DNA from: CAINVV01 sp036508555
Lineage (GTDB): Bacteria > Bacteroidota > Bacteroidia > Bacteroidales > Prolixibacteraceae
Length of the DNA: 48,746 bases
Direction of reading: 5' to 3'
Assembly: GCA_036508555.1 (NCBI GenBank)
Contig: DATCHD010000071.1
Coordinates: 1-48,746 of the forward strand
Part shown: one piece after another, positions 32,523-42,463 of the stretch
How the letters are laid out: each line of letters opens with the position of its first letter
Position numbering within the stretch: the stretch's first letter is position 1
Notes under the pieces: generated by a model
What the model saw: the letters and a program-made list of their open reading frames with translations, nothing else
What the model was told of the DNA's origin: nothing
Databases searched by the model: none
Position numbers and translations under genes: made by a program

Positions 32523-35333
32523 TTAACTTCCAGTCAAGTTGAATTCATAAGTTCCCGAACCTATTGAGACAGTAATAAATTCTTTATCTATTCGGGCATC
32601 GCTTATGCCAGGATTCCCATTTATAAATGCTCCATTTTCCCATACCTTTTTGCCATTTTCAGTAAGAACAATATTCTTAAAACTTAAAAGCGGTATGCTG
32701 ACTGAAGCATCACTGTTTGCAGGGATAACTATTCTTAACTGAACTAAATCAGATTTTTGTTGCCATCGTGATTCAATATTACCTGCAACAGTTTGGAGGG
32801 AGGCCTCAACAAAAGTTAATCCTTCAGGGATATAAGGTTGAATATGAATATGTTTATAGCCGGGGGTAGTTATTCCATCCATAGGTGATCGTATACCCGC
32901 CAGGTATTTATAAAAAAATTCATCAATCGTTCCAAACATTTCGTGATTATGAGAATTTTTTCCGGACCATTCTTCCCATAATGTGGTTGCTCCCTTTTCG
33001 ATCCAGTACCCATAACTGGGATAGGTGGTTTTAGTTGCAATCGTATACGCCAGATCACTACGTCCAGATTGAGCTAAAATGTTCCAGAGGTATTTGGTGC
33101 CTATTATTCCAGTATTCAGATGTCCTTTACGGGTATTAATGATATCGTCGGTTATTGTTTGAAACACTTTGTCTCTATAGCCATCAGGTACAATATTACC
33201 GTTCAATGCCAACAACTGATAGGTCTGATAGGTCGTTTCTGAACCATAAAGATTAGTATTGGGATTGAAAAACTTTTTATTTAATTCTCTTTTAATGGTA
33301 TCTGCCAGTGCCTGATAATTTTCGGCATCAGTATTATTTCCAAGAAGTGTAGCAATATCGGACAACATTGAGGCATTTTGGTAAAAATAATAAGTACTAA
33401 CCATCTGATGATTTGGATCGTCAGGTTTTTGTCCTGGAGCACACCACTCCCCCAGAGAATCCCAATATCCTCCGAAGTCGTTGATAACATAAGATTCTTT
33501 AGGATTGGAATCAGTCTTTGCTAAATTTCGCAGATATTCCATGTAGCGTTTCATAGTTTGATAGTGCTCTTCAAGAATTCTGGTATCATTATAATAGTGA
33601 TACATCCACCATGGAACTAGTATTATGGCGCTTCCCCAGGCAATTCCTCCACCATTACCACCAATCAGCGTGGGTGAAGTATTAGGAATGCGACCATTCT
33701 CCTGCTGGGCATCTGCCATGTCATTTAACCACTTGTTATAAAATGCTGCCATTTGAAAGTCGTGGATTGACGTTTCTGCTATAATCTGACCATCACCTGT
33801 ATAGGCACCTTTTTCACGATGGGGACAATCGGTTGGGTAGCCATGTGTATTACCCATCTGCGACCACACGGTTGCTCTGTGTATTCTATTAAGCAGGGAG
33901 TCTGATGTTACAAACTTCCCGTTGAATTCCAGCGCAGAGCGAACTACTCGACCTTCTATCTCTAAAGATTCAGGATTCTTATGATTATCCATTGTGACTT
34001 CAATATAACGTAAGCCGGTATAAAAGAAATGTGGTTCATAAACTTCAACACCTTTCCCATTAAGGATATAATCAGTCCAAACCAAGGAGTGATATCTCTG
34101 CTTGATACTGAGTTTATCTTCTTGCTGAAGTGGTTTAGGGAAGAGAGAATCATTCAATGTTTCGGCTCCTCTTATACGTACAGTAACATCTGGTAAACCT
34201 TTGATACGTATTCGCCACCATCCTGCAAAATTTTGCCCCATGTCGAACAGGTAAACACCTGGCTCCGGATTTGTTGTAGCTACTGGGATAATAGTTTCGG
34301 TAACTTTTATTGCTGGCATGAGCTGCGCTTGCATTATTCCTCCGGGGCTATCTGTTAATGTAACCTGTTGCCAGTCTGATGCATCGTAACCAGATGAAGA
34401 CCAACCATTTTTCTCTAACCGTGCATCATAGTCCTCACCGCCATATATATTATTGAAGGTGATCGGACTATCAGAGGATTTCCATGATTTGTCAGAGACG
34501 ATGCTTTTCCTACTGCCATCTGTATAGGTAATATTCATTTGCATTATAAAACGCAGAGCGCCTGAAAATAAGCCGTCGACTGACCAACTGTATCTGTTTT
34601 CGACTTTTTTCATACCAAAAGCACCGTTTCCAAGTAATACCCCGGCGACGTTCTTTCCGTTTTTCAATTGGCTGGTTACATCATACGTAGCATAAAGCAC
34701 CCGTTTACGATAGTCAGTTATTGCGGGATCCAAAACATGATCCCCAACCTTATTCCCGTTGAGGTAGAGTTCATAATTTCCTAATCCGGTTATATATACA
34801 TATGCACTCTTCACCTGCTTGTTAATTTCAAATTCTTTTCTGAATAGTGGAGCCTGTAATGAACTGTCAGCTGGAGATATCCAACCTGCATTCCAGTCGG
34901 TTGCATTAAATAAACCAGTATGGAAAATATTAGGTTCACTCCATAAACTTTGTTCTCCATCATGATTCCATACGCATACACTCCAATAATATGTTTGATC
35001 ACTTTTAAGAGAAGCACCTTCATAGACGATATTAGCTAATATGTCGGATGGAACTTTTTCTGAATCCCAGACATTCCCAGTACCATCCTTTAACGCTTCT
35101 CGACTGTCCGCTACCAAGATCTGGTAAGCAGACTGGGATATTCCACGCAGATTACCGGAAATATTCCATGAGAATCTTGGTTGTGGAACATCAATACCAA
35201 TTGGGTTTTCAAGATATTCACATCTTAAATTTGATATAGTTATCTTCTGAATACTTTGACAACTGATAAACATACTCGTTATTAAACAAAGTATGATGGC
35301 ATTAATAAAAAATGAATGTAAACTAGTTTTCAT
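32523..35333 (-). CDS. GH78 alpha-L-rhamnosidase, lipoprotein
   Basis: A 936-residue enzyme when begun at the ATG at 35333 (MKTSLHSFFIN, then LCLITSMFISCQ, a lipobox); the frame is open 12 codons further up but lacks signal features there. Domains in order: N-terminal beta domains (about 30-330), the (alpha/alpha)6 barrel from about 420 and a C-terminal beta domain. The GH78 active-site block DCPHREKGAYTGD near residue 500 keeps the Asp, Glu and Asp known in BsRhaB; the aromatic position normally Trp is Tyr. TTLWEEW holds the general base Glu. It should release terminal alpha-L-rhamnose at the cell surface or in the periplasm. It is the last gene of the glycosidase run. Confidence 0.93.
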   Translation of the reverse strand: MKTSLHSFFINAIILCLITSMFISCQSIQKITISNLRCEYLENPIGIDVPQPRFSWNISGNLRGISQSAYQILVADSREALKDGTGNVWDSEKVPSDILANIVYEGASLKSDQTYYWSVCVWNHDGEQSLWSEPNIFHTGLFNATDWNAGWISPADSSLQAPLFRKEFEINKQVKSAYVYITGLGNYELYLNGNKVGDHVLDPAITDYRKRVLYATYDVTSQLKNGKNVAGVLLGNGAFGMKKVENRYSWSVDGLFSGALRFIMQMNITYTDGSRKSIVSDKSWKSSDSPITFNNIYGGEDYDARLEKNGWSSSGYDASDWQQVTLTDSPGGIMQAQLMPAIKVTETIIPVATTNPEPGVYLFDMGQNFAGWWRIRIKGLPDVTVRIRGAETLNDSLFPKPLQQEDKLSIKQRYHSLVWTDYILNGKGVEVYEPHFFYTGLRYIEVTMDNHKNPESLEIEGRVVRSALEFNGKFVTSDSLLNRIHRATVWSQMGNTHGYPTDCPHREKGAYTGDGQIIAETSIHDFQMAAFYNKWLNDMADAQQENGRIPNTSPTLIGGNGGGIAWGSAIILVPWWMYHYYNDTRILEEHYQTMKRYMEYLRNLAKTDSNPKESYVINDFGGYWDSLGEWCAPGQKPDDPNHQMVSTYYFYQNASMLSDIATLLGNNTDAENYQALADTIKRELNKKFFNPNTNLYGSETTYQTYQLLALNGNIVPDGYRDKVFQTITDDIINTRKGHLNTGIIGTKYLWNILAQSGRSDLAYTIATKTTYPSYGYWIEKGATTLWEEWSGKNSHNHEMFGTIDEFFYKYLAGIRSPMDGITTPGYKHIHIQPYIPEGLTFVEASLQTVAGNIESRWQQKSDLVQLRIVIPANSDASVSIPLLSFKNIVLTENGKKVWENGAFINGNPGISDARIDKEFITVSIGSGTYEFNLTGS

Positions 35334-35402
35334 ATTATTTTTATTGGTATAGGCGCTTAGACCGCCCATGAATTTTATATCACTACATTAGTAGCATAGG
35401 AT

Positions 35403-38400
35403 CTAATTCGCTGACAAACTTAGAAGCTTCACCGGTCCCAACAGCCCGGAGGCCTGCAGGGGTGAATCAGCCTGATAGAATTCCATGGTTGTATAGGTTT
35501 TCTTATTTGTCACGCCTGGTTGCATATCACCGATAAGGTTGTTAACCCAAAGGTTGGTCACTTTTATTTCCAGTGTATTTTCACCTTGCTTAAGGGCCTC
35601 TGTCACATTCACCCGGAATGGTGTTTTCCATATTATTCCCAACGATTTTCCATTGACAACTACTTCCGCGAGGTTTTTAACTGAACCCAAATCAAGCCAA
35701 ATCTGCGAACCCTCTTTAAACCAATCGGCATTGGACTGAATGGTTTTTGTGTAGCTACCAGTTCCGGAGAAATATTTTACATCCAAATCTGCATTTTCGC
35801 TCCATGATGTAAGTTCATTTAGGATGATTTGTTTAGTTGTGCCAAATTTCGAATGTAAAGTCACATCCCAGGCACCCTCGATTACCGCAAGTTGTTTTTC
35901 AACCGGTTGTTTCAGCGTAAGAGAAGATGATTTGGCCTTCTTGCGAAAAACAACGAACAGTGCATCGTTCTGTTTCATTTTGAGCGGTATTGTTGTGCGC
36001 CCTTCTGATATACTATATGATACATCTTCAATTAACCCTGTCTCAGGATGCCATATTTCGGGCGCTTTTCCATCGATTCTAAAGGTTGCTTCAAGGTTTT
36101 CGACCTTATTCTTGCGGTTGTTAACCCAATATATATCAATATCAGCCAGCTTGCGGTGAACAAACAAAATATTTGTAGTATCCTGACTAATAGCGTATTC
36201 AAAATCAGGGATTACTTTCATGGATGCCAAAGCTTCAGCAATCGTCCGTCCGGCATAAACCTTGCCTTTACCATAATTAATTTCACCGGTTCCGGCTCCC
36301 CATAACTGATCGGTTATGGATTTAAATTCTGCTTGATTATCTGTCAGGCTGGGAGTCATTAATGGTTTTGCACCAACCACAAAAGCTCCAGCTTGCACCA
36401 ATTCGTTGATCTTACGTAAGACTTTCAAAGACATATATTTACTATTGTTGTCAAGGGCAAGCAAACGGTAGCTCATGCCGCTGGGTGTTATTAGCTGTCC
36501 ATTTTTATTTACCGAAAGTATATTTGCAACAATATCGGCGTTTACAAAGTCGTAATTATAGCTTGAGGGAATATCAGGTAATTTGTCCTTAAAAAGGGCT
36601 GTAATGTTATTGTCTTCCCCATAAAAATAGGCAACATCAGCTACAAATTTTCCTTGCTGAAGCATATAGGAACTTCGTGCCAGGTAGGTTGTCCATGCCC
36701 CTGCTTGTTCTGCCCATGTCTCATTTCTTGTGAACCATTGACCGTAAGGCCCAAGACCGAGACCCGGCAATTTGTCAAAACCCGGCTGATGCACAGAACA
36801 ATGTATAACGAAACGGTTCAGCCCACTGGCAAGTTCCATGTCGGCAGTTGGCTTCAAAGATTCTGGTGACCAGGCCCAGGGGGTACCTCTTGCAGTCATT
36901 GATTCAGCGGCAACCAGGTTTTGCCCGTAGATGTGGGCAACAGAGGCTGATTCACGTATATCGGCTTTGTATACTGTTTCGATAGTATTGCTCCCAACAA
37001 TCCTGGGTGTCCAGGTGGCACTCATCGGCACATCAGATGTGCGCTTAACTTCCATACCGTCAGCGACTAATGCACGACCACTCTCGTGAGACTCAGTATA
37101 CCGTCCCATGCCTTGTTCATGAAGTATGGTGGTTAATTGATCGTAATGATTTTCAGCAGTAAGATCAGCTATCGTTTTACGGAAATCCCAAAGGAATTTG
37201 TCGCTGGCTTCGGCGCTTTCTACTATATGGCCGGTAAGTACCGGTAGCCATGGAAGCATATCATAGCCGCGTCGATTTTTAAAATCGGTCATCATTTTGT
37301 CGGTCCAATTCAGAGTACCCGCTTCCCAACTGTCGGTTATCATGTACTGAAGGCCCTTCTTGCCCATCAGTCCGCCGGTTGCATCTTTATACTGATTCAG
37401 ATATTCTGTAAAATAAGCTTTACAATGTTCCGCACTAAGTTTATCTACTTCAAGACCTGTTGCTTCAGGTGAAGCCGGATGATTTTCCTTGCCTGTTAAT
37501 GAATAGCCAAGACGCATAACAATCCAGCGACCGGCCGGAGGTGTCCAGTTAAGTGTTCCATCAGGTTGCATTTTAGATGTCAGGTCAACGACCTCATTCT
37601 TGTTGATAGCGTCTGTTGCAGAGACTGAAGGTGTTGCCAGTGAATATAAATCTGCAAGAGAACTGAATCCTGCCTTATCTTCAAAACGGTTCACCCGTGC
37701 AACGCTATGCAGATCAAGTTCGGCTATCTGCATTCCCTCTGGACCAGCTGCTCCCTTACCTCTTGAACCATCAGATCTTGCGCCGGCAGGTCCTGGTGTC
37801 GGTGTAGTAAATGTGAGGCGGAAAAATCTGGCCGTAGCTGGTGGAAATGTTAATGTATTTTGAGATGTTCTACCTCTTGAAATTTCCAAGACTATCTTGA
37901 ATTGCTTGCCATCATCGCTGGCTTCAAGTGCCCGGCTAATTCTTCCTTCCCGACCACTGACTACCATGGTGACAGACTGAATCGTTTCAGGTTTGGCAAA
38001 CTCAAACTGGATCCATGATTTCCCATTTGGCTTGGCTGCAGGTAAGAATGTGGTTTTCCCCAGGTCACCATCGGTTAACATAGTAAGATCAAATTTTCCT
38101 CCACTTGAAGTAACCTTGGGCTTTAGTTCTGCCATTGAAATATCATTTTCAGGTACACGATATGCTACCACTGAAGCATCGGCGTAATATTCAGGTATTG
38201 GAGCTGCATTTTCATTACGTTTGATTGCGATATTCTGAAATGTACCTGTAGTTGTTGGAGGTTTCGGCAAAATACCGTTAAAGGATTGCCCTCCCTTGAT
38301 ACGGGTTTCACTCCAAACAAATTTCTTCATGGCCTGGGCAGGAGTCACCCAAGGTCCACCGCTCTCACTCCACCCTGGCGAGCCGGCAATAGCCATCTCA

Positions 38401-38774
38401 AGGCCCAATGAGTCGGCCAGCTTTGTTGTAAAAAGAAATGCATCTTTCCACTCCGGTGTCATATAAACAAGCCGCTTATCGACAATTTTTGGTGAAGCCA
38501 ATCCGGCATCAAAGTTCTGAAACCCGCCAATACCAACTCGTTTCATCCACGTAAGGTCGGCTTTAATCCCTGCTTTACTGACATTTCCACTCATCCAGTG
38601 CCACCATACACGAGGCTTGGCGCTTTCCGGCGGAGTAACAAATCCAGCTTCAAGGTTCGCTGAAGTTTCAGTTGAGGGACCGTTGCAATTTAAAAGAATC
38701 ATACTGGCTAATAAAAGCAACAGTATGGGTAGTATTACAAATCGCTTTAGGTTGTTTTCAAGAGGTTTTTTCAT
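35403..38774 (-). CDS. GH106 alpha-L-rhamnosidase, lipoprotein
   Basis: A 1123-residue enzyme started at the ATG at 38774, where KRFVILPILLLLLASMILLNC forms a lipoprotein signal. The GH106 N-terminal barrel opens with PRVWWHWMSGNVSKAGIKADL and has WMKRVGIGGFQNFD, GWSESGGPWVTPAQAMKKFVW and TDSWEAGTLNWTDKM. A discoidin-like segment (about 220-350) carries an unusual Gly/Pro/Ala-rich loop (PTPGPAGARSDGSRGKGAAG). The C-terminal jelly-roll sugar-binding domain covers about 960-1120. GH106 members cut alpha-L-rhamnosides, for example in rhamnogalacturonan II. The gene lies 37 nt from the upstream GH106 gene. Confidence 0.92.
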   Translation of the reverse strand: MKKPLENNLKRFVILPILLLLLASMILLNCNGPSTETSANLEAGFVTPPESAKPRVWWHWMSGNVSKAGIKADLTWMKRVGIGGFQNFDAGLASPKIVDKRLVYMTPEWKDAFLFTTKLADSLGLEMAIAGSPGWSESGGPWVTPAQAMKKFVWSETRIKGGQSFNGILPKPPTTTGTFQNIAIKRNENAAPIPEYYADASVVAYRVPENDISMAELKPKVTSSGGKFDLTMLTDGDLGKTTFLPAAKPNGKSWIQFEFAKPETIQSVTMVVSGREGRISRALEASDDGKQFKIVLEISRGRTSQNTLTFPPATARFFRLTFTTPTPGPAGARSDGSRGKGAAGPEGMQIAELDLHSVARVNRFEDKAGFSSLADLYSLATPSVSATDAINKNEVVDLTSKMQPDGTLNWTPPAGRWIVMRLGYSLTGKENHPASPEATGLEVDKLSAEHCKAYFTEYLNQYKDATGGLMGKKGLQYMITDSWEAGTLNWTDKMMTDFKNRRGYDMLPWLPVLTGHIVESAEASDKFLWDFRKTIADLTAENHYDQLTTILHEQGMGRYTESHESGRALVADGMEVKRTSDVPMSATWTPRIVGSNTIETVYKADIRESASVAHIYGQNLVAAESMTARGTPWAWSPESLKPTADMELASGLNRFVIHCSVHQPGFDKLPGLGLGPYGQWFTRNETWAEQAGAWTTYLARSSYMLQQGKFVADVAYFYGEDNNITALFKDKLPDIPSSYNYDFVNADIVANILSVNKNGQLITPSGMSYRLLALDNNSKYMSLKVLRKINELVQAGAFVVGAKPLMTPSLTDNQAEFKSITDQLWGAGTGEINYGKGKVYAGRTIAEALASMKVIPDFEYAISQDTTNILFVHRKLADIDIYWVNNRKNKVENLEATFRIDGKAPEIWHPETGLIEDVSYSISEGRTTIPLKMKQNDALFVVFRKKAKSSSLTLKQPVEKQLAVIEGAWDVTLHSKFGTTKQIILNELTSWSENADLDVKYFSGTGSYTKTIQSNADWFKEGSQIWLDLGSVKNLAEVVVNGKSLGIIWKTPFRVNVTEALKQGENTLEIKVTNLWVNNLIGDMQPGVTNKKTYTTMEFYQADSPLQASGLLGPVKLLSLSAN

Positions 38775-38811
38775 AACAGTTATTTTAATGGTGTCAAATT
38801 TCAAAGTCAAT

Positions 38812-41800
38812 CTATTCCATGCTATGCTGATTTACCAATCTTAGTTTTACCGGCCCGATTAATCCTGATTTTATTTCACCTCTGTACCGGGTTGGAATTG
38901 TGGTGTAATTGTTAGCTAAGGTATTGTAAATTAATACTCCTATTTGATTTTCACCTTGCCTGGCAAACTGAGTAATGTCGAATGTCCAGGGTGGCGAAAG
39001 CCTGATACCGGCACTCTTGCCATTTACAAACAATTCGGCTGAAGATACCAGATCACCAAGGTCAATTTCCAATTTGTTTTTTAAATCCTGGCCATCTATA
39101 TTTATGGCTTTCCTGTACCAGGCACCGCCGGAATAGGCTTTTAAACCATCAATTTTTGACCAGTCGCCCAAACTTATGGAACCTTTGCCACATTGTTGCC
39201 TGAAATATTGCGGAATAGCGCCAGCTCCACTATAACCCGGCTGATATTCGATTTTTAAGACAACTTGCGAACTAGGTAATTTAAAATCTTTTAAATTCAC
39301 GCTATAGTTTGTTAATCCATCGGATTGTTTTTGTCCGGCTATTGACCGGATTGGAACGCCATCAATCCAGATAGTCACTTTTCCGTACGCAGCAAAAGTA
39401 AATGAACGTAAACCAGGAGCTGACTCAAAAGCAAACAGTCCGTCAGATTTGTTATTGAATGAATAATCGAAAGGCAACACTCCATAATCCATGTACCAGC
39501 ACATTGAAACAGGCTGTTTTTCAGGACGTAGTATTCCGGGTTTGCGAACGATGAGATAGGTTTCACAAGCCTTGTTGTAAATCAATAATACCGGGTTGGC
39601 TCCTTTTTTTAATGAAATGGTCTTTTTGTTTATATCTGTTTTTGAATTATTTACAAATAAGATATATGGTTTTACGTCACCCGTGAGCAGGTCGAAAGTT
39701 CCATCGGAAGGAGCAATGATTGATGTGTAAAGAATGTAGAAATTTCCAGCGGGTTCAGGAACTCTTTTTTTCGACATTGTCACATCTCTCAAAGCACCCA
39801 AACGGATGAAATTATCATACATTTCTCCTTTCAGGCCGTGCCAGCCTTGGTGTCCGTAATCTCCTTCCACACCCTGTTGCCAGGAAAAAGCATATTCTTC
39901 CCACCGGTATTTTTTACCGGAAACTGTAACTTCATCACCTGCATTCTGAGGATTCATTTTTAATAATTCTTCCTCAGAAGGCACATCGGGTAAAGCTCCA
40001 AGTTTAAGAAATTGAGATCCATAGGCACAAGTTACACTTTTCCAGGTTTTATCGAAAGCTGGTTTTTCGCCAGCATATTCTTTGTCTTCTGTAAAATATA
40101 ATTGTCGTACCTGTGCACCTAACAATTCATTTTTTGCCGGAAGCTGAAAATCTCCCCATTGATTGTCAAGTGAAGGCTTCAATTCAAATTCCCAGGTATT
40201 GTCGAGAGTAATTTGTTTGATGACTTTATTCCCTCCTATAACATTTTTACATTCAGTGTTTTCTGAATCGAAAACTATTATCTGAATTTCTTTATCAGAC
40301 AGGGGCAAAGTTACTTCTGTGCCTTCGTTGGTTTGAAGAGCAAATTTGGAAAGAGAAGCAATTTCGCCGTTCCATGGATTCCAGAGTTGAACTGCTCCTT
40401 TCGCTTTGAAAAAACATCTGCTGCCTGCCGGGAAATTGTAAAGTGCATACACATTGCGCTTCCCAATAATCCGGTGCATAACATAAGGACGTTCTTTCAG
40501 GTCGGTAAGTATTTTAAAGCCAGCTGCATATTTTCCTGAAATAGCTAAAGGCACTGCTTTAGCATCTTCGCATTGAATCAGGTTTTGGCTTTTTGAAAAA
40601 ATGTCAGCGACGAGTTTGGAAATTTCCGTATCATTCGAGCCATTTTTTTCTGTTGCTTCGGGTATTTCACCAATATTTACAATGATTCCTCCTGCATTTT
40701 TAAATTCTTCAATTTTTTTAAGTGAAGCATAACGTATTGCTTTCATCGAAGGAACAATCAGTACTTTATATTTTTCACCGGAAACATGCAATTCATCATT
40801 CTTAACCTCAGAACGCGCTAAGGATTCAAAATCAATAAAGTCGAAGTCAATGCCTTTGTCGTAAAGCTGTTCCCCGGTTTTAAAAGCAATGCTCACTGAT
40901 TTTTTACCGTCCATCCCTGCAATTACCGGTTCGGTGGGGTATATAATTGCCAAATCGCAATTGTGATAACCTTGCGACAATAAGTACGACAGCCGTTGAA
41001 TGCAATTCATCAACGGGTCAATCTGTTTCCAGTAGGGCATCCGGAAATGATTGTCCGGGGCTGCCCATTCCCACCAACCGCCTTGTGTTGAATAGTATAA
41101 ACCATGAAACGACAAGAGGTTATATCCGGCAACAAAATTGGCGAGAATAGCATCAGTCACATCAGCTGAAGAAGTGCCCCATCCACTGCTATGAAAGCCT
41201 TCGAGCCACACACGCGGGCGGTTGTATAAGTGAGCTATGGATGCAGCAACTTTGGCTTTGATGATATCTTTTGATAGTCGTGGCTGGTCTGAACCCGGCC
41301 CCTGATTCCAGCGTTGTGTGCGAAAATAATCGCCAAATTCTGCAACGTCTTTGCCGCGTCCGCCATGGTCGCAACCAAATATCATACCTCTGTCCTGGTG
41401 CCATTGATACACGGGTTTAAAGAAGTTTTCTTCGCTTAGGCTTACAATCACATCGTTGTAATCGAGTTTTATTTTTGGAGTGATAGCGCCAATGTCAACA
41501 TATAAAGCATCAAGGTATGGAATTATGTCATAAGCTTTTCGTTTTTTGAATTCTTCGGCGAAGCGGCTATTCCAAAGATTGCCGCTTACTCTGAAATTCA
41601 ATTCATCAGAAAAGAAGAAGTTGAGTGCTTCAGGACCTTTACCCGGTAAAGCTTCTTCAAATTTTTCGAAAAAATATTGATTATAAGCTTTCCCGCTTTG
41701 CGGGTGCATGGGATCGTACGAGGGAATTAACCGTTCAGAAAATATGCCTATAACCTTCCATGTTTCATTTCCAAAATTGTAAATCAAACTGCTGTCTTTA

Positions 41801-42414
41801 ACCAGAGGAAGCAGATCTTTTCTGGTCTCAATGATTAGAGAGCTGTCTTTCCCAATTTTAAATGCAGTCAGAGTAAGAAGATTTTCAGGCATCTTCAGGT
41901 TTCCGGTCCCGGTGAGAAATTTAGTGTAGTTTTTTAATAATGAGCCGTTTAAGTCGGGGATTTGTTTAATTGCTTCGTCCATTGAAAAACCCTGGCCAAT
42001 ACCAAGTGTATAATCGCTCAGACTCACGGTCATATTACGCTTTTGAGCTTCAGCTGCAAACCATTTAAAAAGTTTCCACCAGGCATCGGTAAAAAGCGCC
42101 GGTTTACTTGGATTGGACAGACCAGCGGTAAAGCCGCCATAATCGAGGTGGCTGTAATTGATTTGCAGGCTGGATATTCCTTTGTTTTTCAATTGATTCA
42201 ACTGCCAAAGCAGGCGCTCGCGGGTAAGCGTGTCGCCCTGCCACCAATAAAAAGGAACTTCACCATAACCTTTTGGGGGATTGATGAATCCGGGTAAAAC
42301 ATCAAATGAAGGGTTGCGATCCGGATAGCCTGCCGGCAACCTGGTTTGCGCTACTGATTGAAAAGAAATCAACAGAAATACTACGAGCTGATATTTGATA
42401 CAATTTTTCACCAT
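38812..42414 (-). CDS. Second, divergent GH106-family enzyme
   Basis: A 1200-residue exported protein with a type I signal peptide (YQLVVFLLISFQSVAQ). The mature part starts LPAGYPDRNPSFDVLPGFINPP and then the GH106 opening GYGEVPFYWWQGDTLTRERLLWQLNQLK. It differs from the neighbouring GH106 throughout, so it is not a recent duplicate and probably has another linkage specificity. Two C-terminal beta-sandwich regions are visible (about 740-1000 and 1090-1195), the last with LEIDLGDLVSSAELFVNGKSAGIRLSPPW, a galactose-binding-like fold. No lipobox, so it is likely periplasmic or secreted. Confidence 0.88.
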   Translation of the reverse strand: MVKNCIKYQLVVFLLISFQSVAQTRLPAGYPDRNPSFDVLPGFINPPKGYGEVPFYWWQGDTLTRERLLWQLNQLKNKGISSLQINYSHLDYGGFTAGLSNPSKPALFTDAWWKLFKWFAAEAQKRNMTVSLSDYTLGIGQGFSMDEAIKQIPDLNGSLLKNYTKFLTGTGNLKMPENLLTLTAFKIGKDSSLIIETRKDLLPLVKDSSLIYNFGNETWKVIGIFSERLIPSYDPMHPQSGKAYNQYFFEKFEEALPGKGPEALNFFFSDELNFRVSGNLWNSRFAEEFKKRKAYDIIPYLDALYVDIGAITPKIKLDYNDVIVSLSEENFFKPVYQWHQDRGMIFGCDHGGRGKDVAEFGDYFRTQRWNQGPGSDQPRLSKDIIKAKVAASIAHLYNRPRVWLEGFHSSGWGTSSADVTDAILANFVAGYNLLSFHGLYYSTQGGWWEWAAPDNHFRMPYWKQIDPLMNCIQRLSYLLSQGYHNCDLAIIYPTEPVIAGMDGKKSVSIAFKTGEQLYDKGIDFDFIDFESLARSEVKNDELHVSGEKYKVLIVPSMKAIRYASLKKIEEFKNAGGIIVNIGEIPEATEKNGSNDTEISKLVADIFSKSQNLIQCEDAKAVPLAISGKYAAGFKILTDLKERPYVMHRIIGKRNVYALYNFPAGSRCFFKAKGAVQLWNPWNGEIASLSKFALQTNEGTEVTLPLSDKEIQIIVFDSENTECKNVIGGNKVIKQITLDNTWEFELKPSLDNQWGDFQLPAKNELLGAQVRQLYFTEDKEYAGEKPAFDKTWKSVTCAYGSQFLKLGALPDVPSEEELLKMNPQNAGDEVTVSGKKYRWEEYAFSWQQGVEGDYGHQGWHGLKGEMYDNFIRLGALRDVTMSKKRVPEPAGNFYILYTSIIAPSDGTFDLLTGDVKPYILFVNNSKTDINKKTISLKKGANPVLLIYNKACETYLIVRKPGILRPEKQPVSMCWYMDYGVLPFDYSFNNKSDGLFAFESAPGLRSFTFAAYGKVTIWIDGVPIRSIAGQKQSDGLTNYSVNLKDFKLPSSQVVLKIEYQPGYSGAGAIPQYFRQQCGKGSISLGDWSKIDGLKAYSGGAWYRKAINIDGQDLKNKLEIDLGDLVSSAELFVNGKSAGIRLSPPWTFDITQFARQGENQIGVLIYNTLANNYTTIPTRYRGEIKSGLIGPVKLRLVNQHSME

Positions 42415-42463
42415 AAAATATTTTAATTGACTAAGGTCTGATAAAATAAATACGCAATATGTT